Source of the DNA: Pirellulales bacterium
GTDB taxonomy: Bacteria > Planctomycetota > Planctomycetia > Pirellulales > Thermoguttaceae
Assembly: GCA_030605745.1 (NCBI GenBank)
Contig: JAUWHT010000255.1
Location: 1 to 21,900, forward strand
Length of the DNA: 21,900 nt
Direction of reading: 5' to 3'
A model generated the notes under the pieces. That model did not search any database and was not told the origin of the DNA. It was given only the letters and a program-made list of their open reading frames with translations. The position numbers and the translations under genes are program-made. How positions within the stretch are numbered: the first letter of the stretch is position 1; each line of letters begins with the position of its first letter. Positions 15,216 through 21,900 of this stretch are shown one piece after another.

Positions 15216-15635
15216 CTACTTCTGTATGGGCATTATACGGACCGATATCCCCAGGTTTTGGATGCCCGCCTGTTTGCACGCGTTCAGTACAGAGGCCACC
15301 CGTTGAAACTCGCCTTTGGCGTCCCCGCGGACCAACACGCCCAGGTCGCTATACTGGGTTCGCGCGGCGGCCAGCCGGTCGGTCAGCTCGTCCAGGGTGA
15401 CCGGCACCCGGTCCAGGGTGATCGTCCCGTCCCGATACACATTGACGACTTTTCTCTCGGGCGCCGCGGACAAGGTCCCCTGGTCGGCGACTTCCGGCAC
15501 CCTAAGGCTGATCTTCCGCTCCAGTTCCGTGAACTTCGTACCCACCATGAAGAAGATGATCAACAAGAACACAACGTCGATCATCGGCGTCAGGTTCAGC
15601 GTCGGCTGTTCGTCGAGATGTGTTTTTAGGGGCAT
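15216..15635 (-). CDS. exbD: ExbD/TolR-type biopolymer transport protein
   Basis: A 139-residue protein of normal ExbD length. A short cytoplasmic N-terminus leads into LNLTPMIDVVFLLIIFFMVG, the single membrane helix with the proton-path Asp20. A periplasmic domain follows, ending in the usual D-x-x-x-x-x-x-V-x-x-x-L-x-x-C-K-x-A-G-I pattern (VASVLNACKQAGIQNLGI). With ExbB it converts proton-motive force into movement of a partner protein. Its ATG overlaps the exbB stop (TAATG) and the partner gene follows after 3 nt, so the three are almost surely one transcript. The likely partner is the toroid protein rather than a standard TonB. Confidence 0.95.
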   Translation of the reverse strand: MPLKTHLDEQPTLNLTPMIDVVFLLIIFFMVGTKFTELERKISLRVPEVADQGTLSAAPERKVVNVYRDGTITLDRVPVTLDELTDRLAAARTQYSDLGVLVRGDAKGEFQRVASVLNACKQAGIQNLGISVRIMPIQK

Positions 15636-16423
15636 TATTTGTTTTGCAACTCTTCAGCGGAGATTATGTTGACTACCTCCTGACCCATCGCGTCGATGTC
15701 GATAATCAGCCGGTCAACGCGGCTGACGAAGAACAGGTAGAAGATCAGTGCGGGAATGGCCACCGTCAGACCGAAGGCGGTGGTCAGCAACGCCTCGCTT
15801 ATCCCCTCGGCCAACCGTTCGGGCCGTCCCATGGCGTCGGCGGTGGCGATGTTGTTAAACGCCCGGATCATACCCACCACGGTCCCCAACAGCCCTAGCA
15901 ACGGGGTGACCGTGGCCACGCCGTTAATCACCCGGAGGTACCGTCGCAGCGTGTTAGTGGCTCGTTCGCCGCTGTCGATAATGGCCTGTTCGACCTCTAC
16001 AGCGGGGCGGCCCCACTTGCGAACGGCCCCGGCAAGCACCTCGGCCACCGGACTGCCGTTATCTTCGCACAGGGCGATCGCTTTTTCGCGATCCAACTCG
16101 CCCTCGCGTAACTGTTTGAGGAACCGCTTGACAAACGGCCCGGGGATCACCCGACCGCGGCGAAGGCTGATCGCCCGCTCGAAAACAAACGCCAGCAGGA
16201 TGAACGAGCACAAGGCGATCGGGATCATCAAGGGGCCGCCGCTTCTGATGATGCTCCAGAGGTCCTTCGTCGGGATCGGTTCCTCCTCGGCCACGGCCAG
16301 CGTCTTGGCGGCGGTCTCAGTCTGCCCAAGGGCCACAGCGGCTACGCTCCAGGACGCGAGCAATAGACCGGCTGCAAGCAACCAGACGGTCCACGGTCGG
16401 GATGATGTTGTGGTTCTTGCCAT
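15635..16423 (-). CDS. exbB: MotA/TolQ/ExbB-type proton channel subunit
   Basis: A 262-residue protein. An extra N-terminal signal-like helix (about 12-33) and a short periplasmic part precede the core membrane helix at about 63-81. The conserved TolQ/ExbB block TPLLGLLGTVVGMIRAF (Thr181 in the channel) and the last helix GISEALLTTAFGLTVAIPAL (Thr214/Thr215) follow. It forms the pentameric channel around ExbD dimers. GAGGG about 7 nt before the ATG supports the start. The N-terminal extension of about 50 residues is longer than in proteobacterial ExbB but is common in planctomycete and Bacteroidetes forms. Confidence 0.96.
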   Translation of the reverse strand: MARTTTSSRPWTVWLLAAGLLLASWSVAAVALGQTETAAKTLAVAEEEPIPTKDLWSIIRSGGPLMIPIALCSFILLAFVFERAISLRRGRVIPGPFVKRFLKQLREGELDREKAIALCEDNGSPVAEVLAGAVRKWGRPAVEVEQAIIDSGERATNTLRRYLRVINGVATVTPLLGLLGTVVGMIRAFNNIATADAMGRPERLAEGISEALLTTAFGLTVAIPALIFYLFFVSRVDRLIIDIDAMGQEVVNIISAEELQNK

Positions 16424-16463
16424 ATATATCCCTCACTGATGGAGTTTTCGCGTGATTCTCGAC

Positions 16464-16523
16464 AATAGCCGGGGGACAACGTCCCGCGGGTGTATTGCCG
16501 CGACGCGTTGCGTCCCGGCTATT
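16464..16523. repeat. 60-bp imperfect palindrome in the exbB leader
   Basis: The outer arms aatagccggg (16464-16473) and cccggctatt (16514-16523) are perfectly complementary. Pairing continues inward with small gaps (ggacaacgtcccgcgg against ccgcgacgcgttgcgtcc). Seven Ts follow on the plus strand (16522-16528), so on that strand it would act as a terminator. On the minus strand it lies in the 5' leader of exbB, between the candidate promoter and the ATG. The TAGCCG ends and size recall the 57-bp repeat but the rest differs. Confidence 0.75.
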
Positions 16524-16593
16524 TTTTTGCGAAAATTGCTTCAAACGGCTAAAATGTTACCGGGTGTCAAATCGGTACTTCCCTTATCTTTTT

Positions 16594-16623
16594 CGTATAC
16601 AGCACACCCCGATGGTGAGTCAA
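16594..16623 (-). promoter_or_regulatory. Candidate promoter for exbB-exbD-toroid genes
   Basis: TTGACT (16623-16618) and TATACG (16599-16594) are 18 nt apart on the minus strand. The -35 box overlaps the TGA stop of the TPR gene. A second TTGACA lies at 16570-16565 without a good -10 partner. This would allow exbB-exbD to be expressed apart from the TPR gene. Confidence 0.38.
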
Positions 16624-19562
16624 TCTGGCTTGGCCGAGCGGGCTCTTTGTCCCGCGGTAGTCTTCAATCGCTGCCTGGCGCGCTCGACAAACGGCGACTT
16701 TGGATAGACCTTTAGCACCCGGTTGTAGAGTTTTGCGGCTTCTCGGTGCTCGCCCAGCTTTTCGTGGCATTTGCCGGCCTGCAACAGCGCGGCGGACTGC
16801 CAGGTGGGATAGGCGTAGAGGATTTCCAGCCGCAGGTACTCCCGCAGAGCCGCTTCGTAGCTCTCCTGGTGGAAATACGTCTCGCCGATCATCCACTGGG
16901 CCATGGCGGCGGTCTCCGTCTTCGCACCGGTCGGCGAGCGGATCACCTTCTGAAAGGCGTCGCGTGCACCCTGGAAGTCGGCCCGATTGGCCAGGCAGCG
17001 GCCGATCAGGTAGTCGGCCTCGTACTGCTGGGGAAAATTGGGATATTGGGCCTTGATTTTCGACGCGATGGCGTAGGCTTCGTTCCATTTTTTCAGGTGC
17101 CCCAACACCTGGGCACGCCGCATGGGAACATTCGCCAACCAGGGCTCCCCTCGGCCCTGAATCCGCCCGGCCAACTGTTCAAATCGCTGGTTGGCCGCCT
17201 CGTAGTCGCCTTGACGACAGAGAGACTCGGCGATCCAGTACTCGGCCGCCAACCGCCGGGGGCTTTTCGGGAACTCTCCCACGAGGGTCGCAAATGCCTT
17301 GCCGACCTGCTCCCAGTCCTCCTTGTCTACGGCCATCTGGCCGCGGAGGTTCAGGGCAGCCTCTCGGATCTCGGGGGCCGGCTTTCCGGCTAGCAGCTCT
17401 GAGACCAGTTTGCCAGCCCGGGCAGTGTCCTTCGCCTGGACCAGTGCCCGCTGTGCCAGGCGGAGTGTGGCATCCGCCCAATAACGGCCCTGCGGATACT
17501 GCTTGCGAACCCGCTCGAACAGGCCGCTCGACTGGTCCGTTTTACCCAACTCCTCCAAGGCCCAGGCCCACTGGTAGAGCACCGCGTCCAACTCGGGCAG
17601 TTTTGGATATTCCTTTGCCAGCCGCTCGTACAGCGCGGCCGCCTCTTGGTCCTGCCCGAGCTTGTCCCGAAGCTGTGCGGCGGCCAATAGCGCGTCAGGA
17701 TGCTGCTTACTCTTGGGGTGCTCGGCGATTACCAGGTCGTACATTGTCAGGGCCTGATCCGACCGGTCAAGCTGTTCGAGGGTCCGGCCGCGGACCATTG
17801 CCGTTTCGGCTGCGATTTCCGCGGGAGGGTTCTTTTTTAACAGCTCGTCGAACGTTTCCGCCGCTTCGGCCAACCGGCCGGCCTTCAGCCGGCTCCATCC
17901 CAAGCCGGAAAGCCCTTTCCACCGGCTTTCGGCCGAACCGGCATCGGCCCCCAGCCGGCTGAACAGCTCGGCCGACCACTGGGTGTCTTTCGCCTCGTAG
18001 GCGGCTTCGGCAAGTTGCTCGGTGGTAGGCAGGATCAACTCGTGCCGGGGGTGGTTTTTCAGCAGGGCCGCGTAGATATTCTTTGCCTTGTCGAGCCGGC
18101 CGGTTCGGGCGTAGCAGATGGCCAGTTCGCCCCAAGCCCTGACCGCCTCGTCGCCGGCGGGCTTGCTGGCCAGAAAGGCATTAAGCGGTCTCACAGCGTC
18201 GGCGTATCGCCCCGTGGCCAACAGCAGCGAACCTTGCGTAAGCTGGGCGTCGGTTTTCAGCCGGCCGTCGGCCGCGTCCAGCACCGGCAACAGCACGGCC
18301 AACGCCTCTTCGTACTGTTTGCGGTCCAAAAGCGATTGGGCCAGCTTCCGATGGACGTTTGCCTTCAACGGGCTGTTGGGAAATTGTTTGTCGAACTTGG
18401 CGGCCGCCCGGTCAAGCGCCTGGTAGTCCTTCACCAGCAAGGCCGCCTGGACCTTGCCGAAAAGGGCGTCGTCTATCCACTGGTTGTCCGCCACCTCCGA
18501 AGCAATCACCTGGTCGAACTGCCGACAGGCCGCCGCCGTATCGCCCGAGCGGAGCAGGGCGTCGCCGGCATGGAACCGGATGGCCGGCATCAGCCGATGC
18601 TGGGGACCGGCCGCAGCCGCAGCCGCCAACAACGATCCGGCCGCGGCGGCCCAATCCTCCTGGGCCCTTTGCACCACGCCCAGCCAGTACCGGGCCTCGA
18701 TGCCCACCTTCGGGTCGGACGTGATGCTCTCGAACAGTGCCTTGGCCTCGTCGAGCCGGCCGAGCTTACGTAGTGCCCAGCCGCGTCCCAACCGGGCGTT
18801 CGACTTCCAAGGGCTGGTGGCCAGGGTGGTCTCGAAGGTGGCGAACGTCTTGATCGCCTGGGCGTACTTGCCGGCCGCATATTGCAGGGCCCCCAGGCGG
18901 CACTGGGCGTCGTCGGCCAGGGGGTGTCTCGTCTTCGAGGCTACCGATCGGTAGAGCCGCTCCACCTCCGCCTTGTTCTTACCTTGCTTTTCCAGCGCCC
19001 GGGCGAGCCCGAAGCGGCAATCGTTCACCAGCCGCCCACGAGGGAACTTGCTCAAGGCGGCGCGGAAGTACCCGGCCGCCGCCGCGTCCCCTCGCCCCAG
19101 CGCGATGTCGCCAAGGTAAGGCAACACATAGGTACCCAGCTTGTCGTCCGGGTACTTGGATTGGAACTGCTTTAATTCGGCCAGGGCCAGATCGGTCTTG
19201 CCGGCCAGATAGGCAGTCTCAGCGGCGCGGAATAGCGCGGGGCGGGCGAACTTCCCACTGGGTACCCGATCTAGGTACCGGCGGAAATGCGTTCCGGCCC
19301 GCTCGGAGTTTCCCGACTGCAGCAGCGCTTCACCCAGGAAAAAGACGCTCTGGTCGGCGTTGGCGTGATTCGGGTGCTTTTCGAGGAACGCCTGGAACTC
19401 CTCGGCAGCCAGCTTCCACCGGTGGCGGGCATAATGTCCCGCTGCCACGGCGAACCGATCATCCGCATCGTCCGCCCGCACCGAGACATCAGCCAGCACC
19501 GCCAGCACGGCGAGCACCAGCAGTGGTCCGCGCCGGAAAGTCATCGGCATGGCCAACATCAT
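16620..19562 (-). CDS. Secreted tetratricopeptide-repeat protein, 980 residues
   Basis: The N-terminus has a clear signal peptide (TFRRGPLLVLAVLAVLADVS, probable cleavage after VRA near residue 30). Nearly all the rest is TPR helix pairs, for example YARHRWKLAAEEFQAFLEKHP, SGNSERAGTHFRRYLDRVP and GEHREAAKLYNRVLKVYPKS. These run from about residue 33 to 965. It resembles the TolA-binding CpoB/YbgF family and outer-membrane TPR scaffolds, but it is several times longer than CpoB. It is probably a periplasmic scaffold. Being directly upstream of exbB-exbD-toroid, it may organise or bind that machine (inference). Four Met codons lie in the first seven residues (1, 2, 5, 7) and there is no clear Shine-Dalgarno site. 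A palindromic repeat ends only 9 nt upstream of the first ATG, so the native leader may have been displaced. Confidence 0.92.
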   Translation of the reverse strand: MMLAMPMTFRRGPLLVLAVLAVLADVSVRADDADDRFAVAAGHYARHRWKLAAEEFQAFLEKHPNHANADQSVFFLGEALLQSGNSERAGTHFRRYLDRVPSGKFARPALFRAAETAYLAGKTDLALAELKQFQSKYPDDKLGTYVLPYLGDIALGRGDAAAAGYFRAALSKFPRGRLVNDCRFGLARALEKQGKNKAEVERLYRSVASKTRHPLADDAQCRLGALQYAAGKYAQAIKTFATFETTLATSPWKSNARLGRGWALRKLGRLDEAKALFESITSDPKVGIEARYWLGVVQRAQEDWAAAAGSLLAAAAAAGPQHRLMPAIRFHAGDALLRSGDTAAACRQFDQVIASEVADNQWIDDALFGKVQAALLVKDYQALDRAAAKFDKQFPNSPLKANVHRKLAQSLLDRKQYEEALAVLLPVLDAADGRLKTDAQLTQGSLLLATGRYADAVRPLNAFLASKPAGDEAVRAWGELAICYARTGRLDKAKNIYAALLKNHPRHELILPTTEQLAEAAYEAKDTQWSAELFSRLGADAGSAESRWKGLSGLGWSRLKAGRLAEAAETFDELLKKNPPAEIAAETAMVRGRTLEQLDRSDQALTMYDLVIAEHPKSKQHPDALLAAAQLRDKLGQDQEAAALYERLAKEYPKLPELDAVLYQWAWALEELGKTDQSSGLFERVRKQYPQGRYWADATLRLAQRALVQAKDTARAGKLVSELLAGKPAPEIREAALNLRGQMAVDKEDWEQVGKAFATLVGEFPKSPRRLAAEYWIAESLCRQGDYEAANQRFEQLAGRIQGRGEPWLANVPMRRAQVLGHLKKWNEAYAIASKIKAQYPNFPQQYEADYLIGRCLANRADFQGARDAFQKVIRSPTGAKTETAAMAQWMIGETYFHQESYEAALREYLRLEILYAYPTWQSAALLQAGKCHEKLGEHREAAKLYNRVLKVYPKSPFVERARQRLKTTAGQRARSAKPD

Positions 19563-19571
19563 GCGCAGGTA

Positions 19572-19627
19572 GTTTAGCCGCCGCGTCTACGCGGCGCGAT
19601 TTCCCGGCGTGGACGCCGGGGCTAAAC
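19572..19627 (+). repeat. 56-bp palindromic repeat, copy B, just upstream of the TPR gene
   Basis: Arms at 19572-19592 and 19607-19627 are nearly identical to copy A at 13180-13236. The right arm gcgtggacgccggggctaaa is the same, the left arm differs by one base, and the centre differs in length and sequence. Orientation is the same as copy A. It lies 9 nt upstream of the TPR start, where its hairpin would form in the mRNA leader or cover the promoter. Confidence 0.9.
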
Positions 19628-19664
19628 AAGAAAGTCTGCCCGAATCACGCAAGATATGCAAGGG

Positions 19665-19791
19665 CTAGGCTTTGTCAGAAAACGGATGGACAGCACCGAT
19701 CTGTAGGGTGGGTGCTTGCACCCACGCGGAAAAACCACGACCTTCGCGTGGGTGCAAGCACCCACCCTACACGTTTTCTGACAAAGCCTAG
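19665..19791. mobile_element. 127-bp MITE-like nested palindrome with 20-bp terminal inverted repeats
   Basis: The terminal arms at 19665-19684 and 19772-19791 (starting ctaggctttgtcagaaaacg) are perfect 20-bp inverted repeats. A second perfect pair of 26 bp (19703-19728 and 19745-19770, with gtagggtgggtgcttgcacc) is nested inside. No coding capacity. Both ends are CTAG, which is self-complementary, so it could be a 4-bp target duplication of the kind IS5-type elements make or simply part of the arms. The left part of the spacer (19628-19664) shows nothing else. Confidence 0.8.
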
Positions 19792-20360
19792 TAATTACTG
19801 CCCGGGCCGCCGTCGACATTGCCCACCATGTGCAAGTGGTTGTGGTCGATGTAGATCACTTCCTGGGCGTCCTCGTCGACGGTCGTATGGGGAATCGGCC
19901 AGCCAACCCGGGTGACTTCGGTGTAGTGAATGATGCACTTGTAGTGGGCGTGATGGAGCTGCGCAGGGCCGATCAGCGGATACACCCGAGGCGGATCGAT
20001 GTAGTCGGCGATCGGCTCGACGACGATCCGCACGTTGTTGCGTTGGATCTCGTGCATCAGCGGCAGTCCGCCTTCCATGGGATTCGCCTTCTCGAATGCC
20101 CGCATGATCTCGTCGTCCGAGGGGGGGTCCAACGCCACGGCCGGCCCGCCGGCGGTCAGCGGCCCCAAAATCGGCACCCGCTCGTACCGCTCATGTTCGT
20201 GGAACTGGTCTTCCAACCTGTCCTGGAAGTAGGGCGACATGGGGATCGGGTATCCCAGAATCCCAAGGGTTGGCCCGTAGGTCACGTGGCAGCCGGCGGC
20301 TGAAAGCAGCGACAGCATCACGGCCACGTGCAAAGCGGCGGAAGCAACTCTTCTGGACAT
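19788..20360 (-). CDS. Small predicted lipoprotein of unknown function
   Basis: The protein has 190 residues from ATG 20360-20358, preceded by GAGGA 7-8 nt upstream. The N-terminus MSRRVASAALHVAVMLSLLS followed by AAGC is a lipoprotein signal with Cys near residue 24, so the protein should be anchored to a membrane by lipid. The mature part has no fold I recognise. It is rich in Pro, Tyr and His, with IGPAQLHHAHYKCIIHYTE and EVIYIDHNHLHMVGN near the C-terminus; the His clusters could bind metal (speculation). The TAG stop (19790-19788) lies inside the terminal CTAG of the MITE-like element. An inverted-repeat element begins 26 nt upstream of the start. Confidence 0.8.
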   Translation of the reverse strand: MSRRVASAALHVAVMLSLLSAAGCHVTYGPTLGILGYPIPMSPYFQDRLEDQFHEHERYERVPILGPLTAGGPAVALDPPSDDEIMRAFEKANPMEGGLPLMHEIQRNNVRIVVEPIADYIDPPRVYPLIGPAQLHHAHYKCIIHYTEVTRVGWPIPHTTVDEDAQEVIYIDHNHLHMVGNVDGGPGSNY

Positions 20361-20385
20361 CCGTGGTTCCTCGGTAGGAAAACCC

Positions 20386-20576
20386 GTGGTTACGCAAGGC
20401 AAAGAAACTGAAGTACCCAACTCTACTGTCGGCTTCGGGGTTTAGGCTGTTAGGCTGTCAGGCTGTTAGGCTGTTAGGCGTTGAGTTCACGCCCCTAACA
20501 GCCTAAACCCCTAACAGCCTTTCCCCTTCGGACGTTCGCCAAGTGGTATATTATTTTCTTTGCCTTGCCTTACCAC
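20386..20576. mobile_element. 191-bp element bounded by 22-bp inverted repeats, enclosing an octamer array
   Basis: Ends at 20386-20407 (gtggttacgcaaggcaaaga, then aa) and 20555-20576 are complementary at 20 of 22 positions, with 14 consecutive perfect pairs. Inside lie five tandem copies of the 8-mer ttaggctg (20442-20480, the third with one change and the last truncated). After a short spacer come inverted copies (cctaacagcctaaa region, 20494-20520), so the centre also folds on itself. No gene is encoded. It fills the spacer between the lipoprotein and BON genes. Confidence 0.65.
20442..20520. repeat. Direct and inverted 8-bp repeat array (ttaggctg)
   Basis: Units at 20442, 20450, 20458 (tcaggctg), 20466 and 20474 (partial) run head to tail. 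Two reverse-complement stretches at 20494-20508 and 20510-20520 follow. The array can fold into alternative hairpins and would be prone to slippage. Confidence 0.9.
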
Positions 20577-20628
20577 TACTTATCGTGTAAATCTGCGTAA
20601 AACTTGCGGGTTTTTCCGATTGTGCCGG

Positions 20629-21489
20629 CTAGTGGCCGCAGCAGCGCGGCGAGTTACTAAAGTCTAGGAACCACCAACCGTCGTCCCACTCCAGGGTCAC
20701 CTTCCGCCAGCCAAGCGGGACCTGCGGATATGGGTAGAACGGCCCGATAAACGGCCAGGCGGTCGGCGAATACTGCTTCGGATAGGTCAACGCCGCGTAG
20801 TTCGGATAGGATGCGTAGCTGGGCCAGGAGTAGTTGGGCATATGCGGCTGGTCGTAGCGGGCCGGGGCCACGTCACCGCCGGCACGCGACACATACGCCG
20901 GAATCGGACCACCGGCCGGTCCCGGCATAGCGGCAGCTTGTGTGAAGGCGATTGGGATCGGGCGCCCTGGAACCTTCACATCTGTCGCCCGCAAGGCCGT
21001 TCGCGGTAGTGCAGGCTGCGGCTGGACGGCCGCTACCTTCTTGACCGGTGCCTGGCTGAACGAGTTGCTGACCCGCTGGGCAGTACCGGCCCTGGACCCG
21101 GCCAGGTTGCTTTGCACGTTGCCGAACCGGAAGGTCGAATCCGTTTGCGGCGGGTCGTCGGCTGGTAGCTTTGCTGTCGGTGGCTTGCCTGCCGGTGTCT
21201 TGGCTGCTCGGGACGGGCCGACCGTCAGGTTGTTGACCACCCGCGTGACTCCGGGTGTCTGGAACACCGTTTCCAGCGCGGTGTCCACCTGCCGCTGGCT
21301 ATGGACACGCCCTTGCAGCCAAGCGGTCCCGTCTTGGTACTTCACGCCGATCGTGTAGTCGCGCAGTCGGCCGCTTGCCTTCAACCTCTTGGCAATTTGG
21401 TCTGCAACCTCCTGGTTATTTCCCGAGGCTGTCGTGGGCATTACTACGGTGGTTGCGGCGACCACCAGCGCTGTCAACAAGTGTCGCAT
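20629..21489 (-). CDS. Secreted BON-domain protein with Pro/Tyr/Trp-rich C-terminus
   Basis: A 286-residue protein. A signal peptide (MRHLLTALVVAATTVVMPTT, cleavage near ASG at 21-23) is followed by a BON domain (about 27-92: EVADQIAKRLKASGRLRDY, WLQGRVHSQRQVDTALE, TPGVTRVVNNLTV). BON domains bind phospholipid or hydrophobic surfaces in the periplasm. A low-complexity middle (about 93-200) leads to an aromatic tail, YPNYAALTYPKQYSPTAWPF then YPQVPLGWRKVTLEWDDGWW, ending in CCGH. I believe this tail type recurs in planctomycetes, but that needs a search. A very strong ribosome site (AAAGGAGGG, 5 nt before the ATG) suggests high expression. Confidence 0.88.
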   Translation of the reverse strand: MRHLLTALVVAATTVVMPTTASGNNQEVADQIAKRLKASGRLRDYTIGVKYQDGTAWLQGRVHSQRQVDTALETVFQTPGVTRVVNNLTVGPSRAAKTPAGKPPTAKLPADDPPQTDSTFRFGNVQSNLAGSRAGTAQRVSNSFSQAPVKKVAAVQPQPALPRTALRATDVKVPGRPIPIAFTQAAAMPGPAGGPIPAYVSRAGGDVAPARYDQPHMPNYSWPSYASYPNYAALTYPKQYSPTAWPFIGPFYPYPQVPLGWRKVTLEWDDGWWFLDFSNSPRCCGH

Positions 21490-21900
21490 GTCTTCCCTCC
21501 TTTGGAACCCTAAATTGAGAGTCGCGCGGTCAACTCAGCAATGGGACCGGCCGGCGCCGGAAGGAGGGCCCGTCGCGCCGCTAGCATCCTGCTGAGCGGA
21601 CGGGAACTTGCGGTGTGGCCCCCCTTGGCAACACCCATGTCTTTCGATTCTTTCGATTGCTGCCTGAATATAGGTTTCGGTTGACGGTTACGTCGAGCGA
21701 AAGGTTTTTTCCGATTTTTCCGATTTTCGCGGTCGTAACGCGGATTATTCATCGGAAACCCGTGTAGCGGCTGGGCTTGCCCGATTTTCCGCAGGTTGGT
21801 GTAACGGCTAAGTAGAGTAGTTGTTTGATTGGGTTAGAGTCTATCGTTGTAACTTCTGCGCGCCGTGCGCGCATCTTGTACAGTACTTGTTCACCACACT
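21490..21900. other. Upstream region of the BON-domain gene
   Basis: No gene I can support. It holds the ribosome site at 21495-21503 and a weak promoter candidate on the minus strand (TCGACG 21696-21691, 18 nt, TATATT 21672-21667). It also has two tandem 9-bp duplications (tctttcgat at 21640-21657; tttttccga at 21706-21723) and a small GC hairpin (tgcgcg/cgcgca, 21857-21873). The long AT-rich tracts suggest regulatory DNA. Confidence 0.5.

Noticed and set aside
16565..16570. TTGACA on the minus strand as the -35 box of exbB
   Set aside because: No acceptable -10 hexamer at 16-18 nt; the TTGACT/TATACG pair slightly upstream fits better.
20361..20420. A longer N-terminus for the lipoprotein starting at TTG 20420
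   Set aside because: The ATG at 20360 has a good GAGGA site and gives a proper lipoprotein signal. The upstream part would put a charged, non-signal stretch first and crosses the inverted-repeat end.
20442..20480. The ttaggctg array as a CRISPR
   Set aside because: Units are 8 bp with no spacers between them, and no cas genes are nearby.
21510..21752. An 80-codon minus-strand frame upstream of the BON gene (MNNPRYDRENRKNRKK...)
   Set aside because: No Shine-Dalgarno site, low-complexity basic composition, includes two 9-bp tandem duplications, and ends against the BON ribosome site. More likely leader DNA.

Overview
This 21.9 kb window most likely comes from a planctomycete (Planctomycetota, probably Pirellulales-like). 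The reasons are high GC, a giant exported protein starting with an LEPR-XLL-type motif (FEDRLLLS), an ExbB/ExbD pair joined to a proline-rich membrane protein with a prenyltransferase-like toroid, a very long TPR protein, and a BON-domain protein with a proline/tyrosine/tryptophan-rich tail. Every gene I can support lies on the minus strand, so transcription runs from high to low coordinates. The long plus-strand reading frames are codon-aligned shadows.

Layout from right to left. 21490-21900 is an upstream region. 20629-21489 encodes a secreted BON-domain protein. 20386-20576 is an inverted-repeat-bounded element holding an array of 8-bp repeats. 19788-20360 encodes a small lipoprotein. 19563-19787 is a spacer made mostly of two unrelated palindromic elements. 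16620-19562 encodes a 980-aa secreted TPR protein. 15635-16423 (exbB), 15216-15635 (exbD) and 13182-15212 (two-TM, Pro-rich, toroid protein) form a tight cluster with a 1-nt overlap and a 3-nt gap. 12833-13045 and 12543-12833 are two overlapping tatA-type genes. 12409-12482 is tRNA-Val(CAC). From 12044 to the left edge runs one uninterrupted frame of at least 4,014 codons, which I checked triplet by triplet.

The giant protein is a mosaic. It has an S8/kexin-like protease with an intact catalytic set, a P domain, a metzincin-type zinc protease (HEIGHVLGYGH with a following Met), several PPC-like domains, two right-handed beta-helix regions, propeller-like parts and a recurring 'FTIxDG...FEFD' module. 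It continues beyond the window. A good promoter (TTGACT-17-TTTAAT) precedes it, with a palindrome lying across the -10 box.

The ExbB/ExbD/toroid/TPR cluster looks like a TonB- or Tol-like, proton-motive-force-driven apparatus in which the usual TonB C-terminal domain is replaced by an alpha/alpha toroid. It is the best candidate here for a little-described system. The spacers also carry at least four different palindromic elements. Two of them supply the stop codon of the neighbouring gene.
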